Positions 44,379 through 54,596 of a stretch of 64,000 nucleotides of DNA are shown here, piece after piece. Numbering within the stretch: the stretch's first letter is position 1; each line of letters opens with the position of its first letter. The position numbers were made by a program, and so were the translations under genes. Source of the DNA: Panax quinquefolius (taxonomy: Eukaryota > Streptophyta > Magnoliopsida > Apiales > Araliaceae); contig JAINUW010000813.1 of NCBI GenBank assembly GCA_020205615.1, positions 402,629 to 466,628 on the forward strand, given 5' to 3'. The notes under the pieces are model-generated. The model did not search any database. It had not been told where the DNA came from and saw only the letters and a program-made list of their open reading frames with translations.

Positions 44379-44912
44379 TTGAATGATATTTCTATTGTTA
44401 ATAAATTTCCTAACGTATTCCCGAAGAACTTCCCGGCCTACCCTAGGCGTGAAATTAAATTTTGTATCGACCTTGAATCCAAGATAAAACCCATTTCCAA
44501 AGCCCCATATCGAATGGCTCCTATTGAACTTCGTGAGTTAAAACCCAACTACAAGAATTGTTAGACATTAGTTTCATTCGCCCCTAAGACGCCTCCTTGG
44601 GGTGTTCTATTCTATTCGTGAAGAAGAAAGATGGAAGTATGCGACTTTGTATTGATTATCGGAGTTGAACCATGTCACCATCAAAATAGTACCCGCCATT
44701 TCGCATCGATTATAACTGTTTGACCATTTATAAGGAGCCAAATTCTTTGCAAAGATTGATCTTCATTCCGGATATCATCAGTTAAAGATTAAAACTGATG
44801 ACATTCTAAAGACTGCTTTCAGAACTTGGTACGGGAATTATGAATTCCTAGTTATATCTTTTGGATTGACTAATGTTCTTGCTGCCTTCATAGATATGAT
44901 GAACTGAGTATT
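44379..44912 (+). pseudogene. GypF reverse transcriptase, first half, interrupted by GypG
   Basis: [17 protein letters not shown], then REIKFCIDLE and [16 protein letters not shown], then fragments of CDFVLIIGVEP-type and [19 protein letters not shown] in shifted frames. At 44895-44912 it reads DMMN, then TGAGTATT, where GypG begins. The frame resumes at 58232. Confidence 0.85.
44908..44912 (+). repeat. Target-site duplication of GypG, left copy
   Basis: GTATT, identical to 58227-58231. Removing GypG plus one copy restores the local RT sequence seen in GypC (GTATTCAAGGAATATTTGG). Confidence 0.95.
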
Positions 44913-45164
44913 TGTAACACCCCCATATCTATACTCCCATGATATCTGATATGGTGCTTACTATGAATCGATATAATGCATTTAAATCTATACACCCATG
45001 GTATCTGATTATAAGATTATATTAAATAGAGGGACTATCAGATATAATTCCCATAGATCCAAAATTCACAGTATCCCATAATAGATGTAAATTCTCAAGA
45101 GAACTATTACTGTGTCTGGATACCCTCACTTGGATATATAAATTGTATCTATGACTAGAGTCTA

Positions 45165-45360
45165 TTTATTTGAAGTTCAGAGTATCAGTAATAACATGAA
45201 AAGTCCATATTATTAATACCCTCAGCCAGATGTATAGTCTATGCCAAACGAATTTATAAAATCGTATCCATAGAAACCATCTATCTGAAATCCAGAGTAT
45301 CAATAACAACATGAACAGTCCATGCTATTAATACCCTCACTCAGATAAATAGTTCCCAAG
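45165..45360 (+). repeat. Tandem repeat, about 120-bp unit, in the GypG LTR
   Basis: TCAGAGTATCA(A/G)TAA(T/C)AACATGAA, AGTCCAT, then TATTAATACCCTCA(C/G) recurs at about 45177 and 45292. The same in the other LTR at about 54840-55020. Confidence 0.8.
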
Positions 45361-46779
45361 GATCTCAAGTAGATTTGAAGAAGTCTAATTTTACATCTAT
45401 ATATGTAAGAAAACACGGTTGCGGAAATAAAAGATGTTATATATATATATATATATATATATTAAGATTAAGATTCAATTACATGATTTTCATAAAGAGT
45501 TCTTATTACAAGGTATTCAAATGCATAAGAATATAATCTAATCTATGTAGGACGCTTCCCTTTATCTACTCCAGATGTTCCAAGATTACCATCTAAAACC
45601 GCAAAGGAATAATTTGCAAGGGTGAGCTATGACATGCTCAAAGAAGTTTTGTATTTATAACAATATAGGATTTGAAGAAATATAATAATTCAAATTTTAA
45701 TCGATAGTTGTTACCATTTCTCGGATTTCTATTTATTTCAACCATTTCGAATTTTTCTTTATTTCATCACCACAAAGACTTAGAAATTTTGTTGAGATGT
45801 GAGATAGGGGATCAATTTATTTAACATCTTTAGAGTATGCATATCATCCTACCAAAGGTTTCAAAATACACTTGATTAATGTCAATATATTCATTGACCA
45901 TATCTCGATCCCTTACGGTATACCCAACTTCAGTATAGGATGTCTTACCAAAACAATTTGGTTTGACACAATAGTTTATGCTCAATAAATAATATCATAT
46001 GAATAAACAATTCATTTTTGAGTTATGCTGAAACTATAGCAATAACTTTACAATAAAAAGGTAATTCAATTGTAGGTGTAGTATATTATATCAACAGCAT
46101 ATCAAGATAAAAATCTTGTTTAATGAATAAACAGGTTTAAGAAATTTGTACTAAAGAAATAAGTGTAGGGTTTAGGAAACTTGCCTTAGCGTAGATCAAT
46201 CAAGTTATGTTATTCAATCATTTAATAAATACCTACGATGTTCATATATATAAATCTAACACGTTAGCATTGATAAAAATACTTAATTATAACATTTATA
46301 TAATATCGGGTTAGATTAATAGGGTTTGGTGTTTAATACCTTTTAATGGACTAAGTTTTATTTAAAAAAAAATTTAATTATCCTTAATAATATTTAAAAA
46401 AGTATTTTAAAACATTTATTTATAAGTAATTAATATTTACTTAAAATTTTATAAAAACATTGATTATTATTATTAAATAATTTAAATTTATTTATTATAA
46501 TTTTTTTATCAATAATAATATTTTTCCATAATTATTTAGTATTTATAAATAATTTATTCTAATTTCTTTATTAATAAGTTAATTATTAATAATATCAAAA
46601 TAATATAAAATAATTATTAAATTTATGTAAAAATATCAGAATTTATTTATAATAAGTTAATATAATTTTAAAACTATTTTATATTTATTTATTAATTATT
46701 TTTAATTTTATAATTTATTTTAGAAAATAATTTTGCTCTGTCGCTAAAAGCCCTTCAAAGGATGTAAAGTGTGGCTCTA

Positions 46780-47470
46780 GGTGTTCTTGAGTTTCTGGAC
46801 AGCTGTTTGGTCATAGTCGAGTGACTAGTTTGACCACTAATTAAAATGCTACTGATGATGATTTTTGGTTTGTTCAAGAGTTGATGTTGTAGTACTAATA
46901 CAATAGTATAGCACGAAACAAATTTTTGTTTTAACCTACATATAACAAGAAATTATAGAGGCTTAAAGTCACTGTCAGAGCTGTTCTTGAGTTTCTGGGT
47001 AACGCAGAACAGTAGTCATGGCCGGTCAACGGTTTTATGGCTTAAATATCTTCGATTCTTTGTATTAGATGTGTGTTGTATTTGTTGTAATATGTAGTAT
47101 ATATATGTCAGGGTACATATATATAACATTAACATGAACAAAGCATAAATCTAAGGTCTCTAATTATGTTGGTCAAAGTACAGCCAAACGCTGTTCTTCA
47201 GTTTTCTGTAAAACCCAGAAAACTTGGTCAAGTTCGGTCAATGGATTTTGACCATTAATTCCAGTAAACTTATATGTTGTTTGTTCAATTTAAGATCAGA
47301 GATAGGTAGTATATATAACAGAGTATTAATCTATAACAAAAACTTACAAAAATCACAAACAGAAGACGATTAAAAGGTTGGTCAAAGTAGTTTGCTAGAT
47401 TGTTTTCGAAGTTTTCGGGTAACCCGTGAAAATCGCAATCCGTGAACGGTCAACCTACTTTGACTGCTTA
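46780..47470 (-). repeat. GGGTAACCC hairpin array in the GypG 3' LTR, about 210-bp period
   Basis: Centres at about 46790, 47000, 47211 and 47420. Examples: GTTTTCGGGT A ACCCGTGAAAA at about 47411-47432, and CTGTTCT...CTGGGT A ACGCAGAACAG at 46981-47011. Outer arms GGTCAAAGTAG/CTACTTTGAC surround them. Same layout as in the GypB LTR in opposite orientation. Confidence 0.8.
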
Positions 47471-47912
47471 TAACTTGAAATCTATGGTTCAAATGAACCT
47501 ATTTTCTTTTCCAGATTAAAGACCTACTATTAGGCTACAAATACCAAACAATTAACAGACCAAAACATAAACACATATGAATCTATAGGCCCTGACATTC
47601 GACTGTCAGACATAGTTTTCAAATTTTACAGATTTCTTAAAACACTTAATTAAGGCATCTAGATGTTATGAAAACGTGTTCTAGCGATCTAACATACTTT
47701 CTAACATACTAATACATAATTCTAAACAACTAAACAACAAATCTAACATAGGATCATAGAGCTAATTATGAACTAGGGTTTGTACCTTTTCATGAGTAAT
47801 TTTTTATTCTAGCTTCTGATTTCGTTGTTGCTATCACCCAGGCTTGATTTGGTAAGTTTATAAGTGTATCTAGGCTTAGGAATTTCGTGAGTTTGCTCAG
47901 CCCTATTGTTCC

Positions 47913-47920
47913 TATTTATA
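47913..47920 (-). promoter_or_regulatory. TATA box, GypG 3' LTR
   Basis: Minus strand TATAAATA in TTCTATAAATAGGAAC. The 5' LTR has a damaged form at about 57615-57630 (AATTATAA on the plus strand). Confidence 0.6.
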
Positions 47921-48235
47921 GAATTCTTTAACTTAGCTTTTTGGTTATTTTTGTGCAATTTATCTCTACAAATATCTGATTTGATGACTATTGTCATGCT
48001 TGGGAGTTACAAGCATGTCATGTGCAGCCTAGGAACTTGCAATGGTGACTCCTAACCTACTTGTGAGCTAGTTAGGTTTTTTTAGTAGCTTAATTAGGCT
48101 TTAATCTTCACTAATCTTGATTAGGGTTTTGTTTCTAATGATTAGGAATGTTAAGTAATGTTAAATAGTACGTAATTGAAGTTTACTAACCATGATTAGG
48201 TGTTAAAATAAGCTAATTAGAGTTAGTTTATCTAA

Positions 48236-48300
48236 TTAGGGTTAGGTTTATAAATTAGGGTTAGGGTTTTGCTAATTAGGGTTAGGGTTTGTTAATCTAG
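48236..48300 (+). repeat. Short TTAGGG-like runs inside the GypG LTR
   Basis: AATTAGGGTTAGGGTTT recurs a few times, also at about 57940-57980 in the other LTR. Because both LTRs carry it, it is LTR sequence, not a chromosome end. Confidence 0.8.
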
Positions 48301-48556
48301 GATTGTTAACCAAAATTTCTCACTGATCCTAACAAGCATGACAAAGCGTTTTGTCAGTGTAAGCACGAAAAAGCAACTTGTTAAAATTTTTAAGCACGAG
48401 GTGTCAAGCACGACGTTTTTCGAAAAAAAATTATTTGGTCAAATTTGTCAAACAAAGTATATATTAACATATAACACATTTAGAACGGAGTAATTTTATT
48501 TATATAACGGGATTTTACACATACGAGTCTTATTAGGGGTTTGGGTTTTTTTTACA

Positions 48557-48570
48557 TTCACCCCCACTAA
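48557..48570 (-). other. GypG polypurine tract
   Basis: Minus strand AGTGGGGGTGAA directly before the LTR start TGTAAAAAA. Confidence 0.85.
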
Positions 48571-48603
48571 TAAGAATTTCGTCCTCGAAATTGCAATACA
48601 AGT

Positions 48604-48984
48604 TTAAGTAAATAATTGAGGATAATTCTCTCGCATTTTATCTTCAATTTCCCATGTAGCTTCTTCAACGTTCTGATTCCTCCAGATTACTTTGACCGAT
48701 GCTATCACTTTATTTCTCAAGACTTGCTCTTTATGGTCGACGATCTGCACAAGTTCTTCTATTTGGATTGGCTCATATTCTATAACGTGTTTATGATCAG
48801 GTTTATATGGTTGTAATACGGACACATGAAACACATTATGAATATGATTCAACTCAGGAGGTAGTGCTATTTCATAAGCAACTTCACCAACCCTTCTCAA
48901 AATTTCAAAAGGTCCAATGAATCTCGAACTTAATTTTCCTTTCTTGCCAAAATGTATCTTGCCTTTCCAAGGAGATACTTTCAA
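48604..48984 (-). pseudogene. GypG integrase C-terminus with chromodomain
   Basis: Open for 126 residues: WKGKIHFGKKGKLSSRFIGP, YEIALPPELNHIHNVFHVS, VLQPYKPDHKHVI, then the chromodomain VKVIWRNQNVEEATWE ending ENYPQLF. This is the best-preserved chromodomain in the window. Confidence 0.92.
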
Positions 48985-49092
48985 GAATACTTGACTTCCT
49001 GCGTTAAAGTTTCGTTGTTGACGATGTGGATCGACGTATTTTCTTTGTCGATCTTGAGACGCTTGTAATCGTTGACGAATAATTCTAATAGT

Positions 49093-49789
49093 TTAAGTTG
49101 TTTGTTGAATTATCTCGGGTCCTAACATTTTTCTTTCCACGACTTCATCCCAACATAAAGGTGTTCTACACTTACGCCCATATAAAGCTTCATAGGGTGG
49201 CATACCTATGCTAGCATGATAACTATTGTTATAGACAAATTCGACTAAGGGTAACTGATCTTCCCAACTTCCTTTGAAGTCTATAATACAAGTTCTCAGC
49301 ATATCCTCTAATGTTTGTATGGTTCTCTCACTCTGTCCATCAATCTGAGGATGATAAGTTATACTTAATCTTAGTTGTGTTCCTCAGTGTTTCTGAAGGC
49401 TTTTCCAAAAATTAGAAGTAAATCTTGGATCTCGATCTGATACTATGGACACAGGTACTCCATGCCTAGAAATAATTTCATTGATGTACAGTTTGGCAAG
49501 GTGATCTAGGTTATGAGTAATCTTAATAGGTAAAAAGTGAGTGATTTTGTTAACCATTCAACTATTACCCAAATGACATTATGGCCTTTTGTGTATTTGG
49601 AAGACCAATAACAAAATCCATAGTTATATGTTCCCACTTCCACTTAGGAATTGGTAAGGGTTGAAGTAAACCACTCGGCTTTTGATGCTCATCCTTAACC
49701 CTTTGACACGTGAGACATTTACTTACCCATTCAGCTATTTCTCTTTTCATGTTCGACCACCAAAAGTGTCGACTTAAATCCTTATACAT
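49093..49789 (-). pseudogene. GypG integrase core, broken
   Basis: 49789-49565: [48 protein letters not shown]. Then after frameshifts 49302-49093: [39 protein letters not shown]. First catalytic Asp visible; the second (VSDRD-type, near 49440) lies in a broken frame. Inserts cDNA into the genome. Confidence 0.9.
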
Positions 49790-49936
49790 TTTGTACTTCG
49801 CTGGGATGTATGGGCAAATTTAGAATTATGAGCTTCATTTAAAATTTCATCTTTTAAAGCTTAGTCTAACGGAACCCATATTCTATTTTCATATCTTATT
49901 ATTCCATCTGTATCTATTCGAAATTTATTATACTTA

Positions 49937-50760
49937 TCATTGTGTTGAATTAGATTTAAACTTCTGACATTCTTCATCCTTCTCCTGTATCTCTTTAATT
50001 TTATTAAGCAGAGATGAAACTCCTTCTAAAATATACAATTTTTGGGTAGAGGTAGCTGGACATTCCACCTCAATTTCTAAAGTTTCAAAGTCTTTTATTA
50101 ACCTATTATTGGTGGTTAATACTTTCAATTTTTCCTGATTCTTTCTACTTAACGTATCAGCTACAACATTGGCTTTACCAGGATGATATAAAATTTCACA
50201 GTCAAAATCCTTTATCAGTTCTAACCATCGTCCTCATCTTAAATTTAATTCTTTTGTGTAAAAATATATTTTAGAACTTTTATGATCTCAGATATATCTC
50301 GCACTTCTCCCCGCATAAGTAATGTCTCCAAATTTTAGAGCAAAACTACCGCGATTAACTCTAGGTCATGAGTAGGATACCTCTTCTCATAATCTTTTCG
50401 AGTTGTCATGATGCATAAGCTATCACTTTCCCATGTTGCATCAACACACACCCTAAACCCTCTCAGGATGTGTGATGCGTCACTATATACTACAAGGCCT
50501 CCTGTATCATCGGCAAGTAAGGATAACACTAGAGCCATGGTCGCTTCTTCAACTCTTGAAGTTTTGCTCAATTTATCTCGTCCGCACGTATTTCACCGCT
50601 CTTTCAAGTTAAATTGGTTAATGGGGTTGCTATTTTTGAAAAATCTTTTATAAACCGTCGATAATAAACCACTAAACCGAGAAAACTTCAGATTATTGAT
50701 TGGAGTTGTTGGTTGTTCCTAATTCACAACCATTTCGATCTTTAGTCGATCTCAGATATT
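49937..50760 (-). pseudogene. GypG RT end and RNase H, broken
   Basis: RT end near 50690-50640 (FLGLVVYYRRFIKDFSK). RNase H (50571-50335): LVVYSDASHILRGF with catalytic Asp, YEKRYPTHDLELIAVVL with catalytic Glu. Connection to integrase at 50128-49937 (LLNKIKEIQEKDEECQKF). Several frameshifts. Confidence 0.85.
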
Positions 50761-50769
50761 CCATTCTTA

Positions 50770-51285
50770 TCAATGACTATTGGTCCCACACCTCCAATAT
50801 CAATATTATTCATTACTCAAAGCTTATTAAGTAAATCCTAATCACCACACCAAAGTTAGACTTTTGCCTTCGCTTTTATTACACATAAGTAATTTTCACT
50901 TGATATTACTTAACTTATTATTGGCATAGCCACCAAGTACTTTTGTATCGCATTATCACTTTGGGGTATCCAATGGTTGCCCCATTGAGTTTTAATCATC
51001 CAATAATCCATTGCTTGTTCCATTAATTTACATTGGACTTAAATCTATTCTAAAAATTGAGTAATTTACGATTTACGACATCTCATATTCACTTTATACT
51101 TATTCATGACTAAGACAAACGAATATCATTGAACTCATCATACACATTTCATTTCCTTCTCGTAAATTACTTTCTTCCTAATCGTTAGGTTTTAAAATGA
51201 AAGTAAAACCGCGTTTTCCATAATCGAAAATATTATCTGATACCATCTATATTCTACTCATTAATTTCATTCTAAAACAATTCTC
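50770..51285 (-). other. About 500-bp block without pol homology inside the GypG RT
   Basis: RT homology stops after [15 protein letters not shown] and resumes near a GISEID-type stretch at about 50755. The block between is AT-rich and has no pol-like frame in any reading I tried. It may be a small insertion; I could not find its termini or a target duplication. Confidence 0.45.
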
Positions 51286-52061
51286 AAGCAAAAATGCTTT
51301 GACCTGACCTAAAATTGAACTCTCTTCAACCAGAATTCACACTTGGAAAACTTTACATAAAGTTGTTCCTTTCGTAATATCTCCAAAAAGACTCTCAAGT
51401 GTTCAGTATGCTCTTCGCGTGTTTTCGAGTGTACCAGAATATCGTCGATAAACACTACAACAAATTTGTCGAATCATGGTTTAAACACTTAATTCATTAA
51501 ATCTATAAATGTCGCCGGTGCATTTGTTAATCCAAAAGACATTACAAGAAACTCATAATGTCCATAGCGTGTCCTAAACACTATTTTCGGCACATCCTCC
51601 TTTCTTACCTTTAATTGATGATAACCTGTTCTAAGGTCAATTTTTGAAAATTGTCCGGCCTCTTTTAATTGGTCAAACAAATCAACAATTCTCGATAAAG
51701 GATATTTATTTTTAATAGTTAACTTATTTAGCTCCCTATAGTCTATACATAGTCTCATAGTTCCATCCCTCTTTTTTACAAACAAAACTGCTGCTCGCCA
51801 GGGTGAAACACTAGGTTGTATGTACTTTTTATCTAAGAGTTCTTATAATTGTACAAGTAACTCTTTCAGTTCTATAGGTGCCATTCTGTACGGTTCCTTA
51901 GAAACTGGTGCCGTTCCTGATGCAAGATCAATGACGAACTCAATTTCCCTATCTGGAGGCAAACCTGGTAAGTCATCCGGAAATACATCGGGAAAATCCT
52001 TAACTATAGGTATTTGATCTATTTTTACTCCTTCTTGTCGAGTATCAACTATATAGGCCAA
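51286..52061 (-). pseudogene. GypG reverse transcriptase
   Basis: 52061-51843: [51 protein letters not shown]. 51785-51489: [55 protein letters not shown]. Then [19 protein letters not shown] at about 51450, with the catalytic Asp pair intact. One frameshift near 51840 and a stop near 51480. Confidence 0.92.
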
Positions 52062-52091
52062 ATATCCTAAACAACCCTTTCTAAGTAATCT

Positions 52092-52583
52092 TTATGCATG
52101 AACTATAGTCAAACATCGAGATTGCTTAGGTGAACAACTACCGTTGAACACTACCTTTGACTTCGAAGTAGTCAAAAGGTTTATACATTTTTGATGACAA
52201 TCAATCATCGCGTTATGATTAACTAAAAAATCCATTCCTAGAATTACATCAAATTCTCCCAAATGAATTGGTATCAAATCTACCTTAAAATTATGTCCTT
52301 TTATTACCACACTACAGTTTCTGTATATGGTCTTAACCGAAATTCTTTCATTATTAGTAATTTCTATGAAAAATGGTTTGTCTAAATTTTCACAAGGCAT
52401 ATTCAAGTTTGTAGAGAAATTTCTAGACACAAATGAACATGTAGCACCAGAATTGAATAACACATATGCATTTAAAGTGTTGATAGGGATGATACTTGTC
52501 ACCACGTCCTGTGAAGCAATAGCATCCCTCACCAACATATTAAATGTTCTCTCAAGTAGGTCGATTACGAACCCCAACCGCAA
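52092..52583 (-). pseudogene. GypG aspartic protease
   Basis: Open frame of 163 residues with NTLNAYVLFNSGATCSFVS, VVIKGHNFKVDLIPI and FDVILGMDFLVNHNAMIDC. The active-site triad reads N-S-G: the catalytic Asp is Asn (a G-to-A change on this strand's complement, GAT to AAT). The fold is otherwise conserved, but this copy should be inactive. Confidence 0.88.
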
Positions 52584-52619
52584 GCTACGGTTGATTGATT
52601 ATTCTCTCGTATTCTAACC

Positions 52620-53594
52620 CTTTTCCTCCTTGATTCTTAGGTTTGGGACAGTTCTTTTGAAAATGGTTCCAATGAACCATAATTAAAACATTTATTTTTC
52701 CTCGAAGAGGACACTATGGATAATAATGTCCCACTCGGTCCACAATTAAAACATTTGTTATGAAGGCATTCTCCTCTATGTTTCTTACCACAATTAGAAC
52801 AAGGTTTAATATTATTATTACTAAAGTTGTTATTAGTATTTCCTATCTTTTTCCTCGGGTTGTTAGAAAAGAATTATCCCATTTACGTTTGTTATTAAAC
52901 CCACCGAACCGGGTTTCATTCCTAATTTTTCCTTTTTCATTCGACTTCTCTTGTCCCGATGAAACTTAGCAAGACTTTCATTTTCACTTTCTACTATAGT
53001 GGCCTCTCTAGTATCTTAGTAGAAAGTTTTTATTTGAAGTAATCGATAATCTACTCCGAATCGAGGTTTTAAACCTTCCTGAAACCTACGAGTCTTTCTA
53101 AGTTCAGTGGTTACTTGATGAGGAGCAAACCTGGATAGTTCATTAAACTTAGCTGTATACTGGGTTACAGTAAGATCTCCTTGTTTTAAGTCCAGAAATT
53201 TTATTTCCATTCGGTCTTTTAGGGATTGGGAAAAATAGTTTTCAAAGAACAACTCTTTAAATCTATCCCAAGGAATAATTTCAGTTTCTACCTGACCTTT
53301 GGTTGATTCCCTCCAATAATTAGCCTCACCCTTTAAGAAAAAGGTTGCAAAAGTTGTCTTTTGGTTATTATTAACATTGGTTACTAGGAAAAATTTATCT
53401 ATCTCTGAAATCCAAATTTGTGCATCTACAGGTTCTGATGTATCTTTAAACTCAGGTGGTCCAACTAATTTAAAGTCTTTAAAAGTTGTGTTCTGGTTAA
53501 CATGTCTATTTACAACTCCTAGCATAAGGTCTACTAACTGCTGGGTAGAATTATCATCATTCATTTCTCTTCGGGGTCTTCTGGTTGGTGGCAT
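52620..53594 (-). pseudogene. GypG gag
   Basis: ATG at 53594 (MPPTRRPRREMNDD). The core is open to 53016: FKDFKLVGPPEFKDTSEPVD, TTFATFFLKGEANYWRE, WDRFKELFFENYFSQSLKDR, YTAKFNELSRFAP. After a stop the nucleocapsid follows at about 52810-52625: CSNCGKKHRGEC, CFNCGPSG and CFNYG. The third knuckle has Tyr for its second Cys. This three-unit layout is what the GypB leader ORF resembles. Confidence 0.92.
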
Positions 53595-53968
53595 GATTCT
53601 ATATAAACCAATAAAATTCATAGAAGAATTTGAGTAACACAACATATTGTTTATTTTATATATCACAATGGTATTACACAAAAACTTCATAATTTAACAT
53701 ACTACTATCTTACAAAGTACTGATTACATTACAAACTTTGAATGCTTCTTTATTTTACTAATATAAAGCATTCAACCACATATGCTACTCTCTAGAATTC
53801 ATTGATATCATCAAAGGAATCCTGAATCATGTGACAAACCATAGATCGATCGATGAGATAAGTCGTCTTCTTTCTCTCTCACCGGATATCGAACTACACT
53901 GGGCCGCAAATCGTTAAAAGTATCTCGAACACCCGTAGATGTTTTAAGAAGCCTTGATCGAATTTCCT

Positions 53969-54289
53969 TTACCGCCTCTCCGCATGGTGCAGTTGTACTT
54001 TTAGTCGTTGACTATGTCATCTCTCATGTTGTAGCATTCCCTCAGCTATATCAGCCCTAAACCTCATCTTATTACCCTCATATTCTGTTGTCTTTAACAG
54101 TGATGCCATTGCCTCATCATGCTCATCAATTCTCATTAACATCCCTACCATGGATCCTCCTCTTCCTCAAGATCTAACAGCTTGTTGATCATGAAGCAAT
54201 TCCTCATCTTCGCATCACCGCATGTATGATGACTCTATTTGTGGTGGATTATTGACTATTACCATTTTCTCAAAGATTGAGTTGGTCAT
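53969..54289 (-). pseudogene. GypG leader ORF: coiled-coil protein, three stop codons
   Basis: Between PBS and gag, on the coding strand. ATG at 54289 gives MTNSIFEKMVIVNNPPQIES, then DEELLHDQQA, MLMRIDEHDEAMASLLK and IAEGMLQHER. Its frame is interrupted by three TGA codons, each fitting a CGA-to-TGA change, and otherwise stays open to TAA at 53969. Charged, helix-rich, probably coiled coil. It stands in the place of the leader ORFs of GypB and GypE. Sequence identity to them is weak. Confidence 0.5.
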
Positions 54290-54427
54290 CTATAAAAGAA
54301 AACTCCTTAAATAATGTATAGAAATTTACACAACATAATAGTTTTAATGTTATATTTTATATATACTTTTAAAATTTTACGGACTCAAAGACTATATACT
54401 AAGATTTCTCTTCATTATATATCTATA

Positions 54428-54452
54428 CTTTGATACCAAAATTGTAACACTT
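54428..54452 (-). other. Second, partial LTR-end plus PBS copy
   Basis: Plus strand CTTTGATACCAAAATTGTAACAC at about 54428-54450 repeats the true PBS/LTR junction at 54581-54605, 150 bp away. Possibly a relic of a duplicated priming site. Confidence 0.6.
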
Positions 54453-54580
54453 ATGGTACTTTCAAAATAGCACCTTATAAGGTACCTATCAATTTCTACC
54501 GACTCGCTTTCAAGGTCCCCTAGATAAAGTTCGGCTTGATTTGCAAAGGCTCTGGGGCTCTTCGCAAATTCATGCTTATA

Positions 54581-54592
54581 GCTTTGATACCA
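54581..54592 (-). other. GypG primer-binding site (initiator tRNA-Met)
   Basis: Minus strand TGGTATCAAAGC, a few bases from the LTR end. Same variant as in GypF. Confidence 0.9.
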
Positions 54593-54596
54593 AAAT

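Larger units (their letters stand above)
44913..48556 (-). repeat. GypG 3' LTR
   Basis: In plus coordinates it starts TGTAACACCCCC and ends TTTTTTACA. On the minus strand it begins TGTAAAAAAAACCC next to the PPT. Contains a 120-bp tandem repeat, an AT-rich block (46.3-46.7 kb), the hairpin array and TTAGGG-like runs. No gene. Confidence 0.95.

Noticed and set aside
48236..48300. Telomere (TTAGGG)n tract
   Set aside because: Short, irregular, and present in both LTRs of GypG, so it belongs to the element. The usual plant telomere unit is TTTAGGG.
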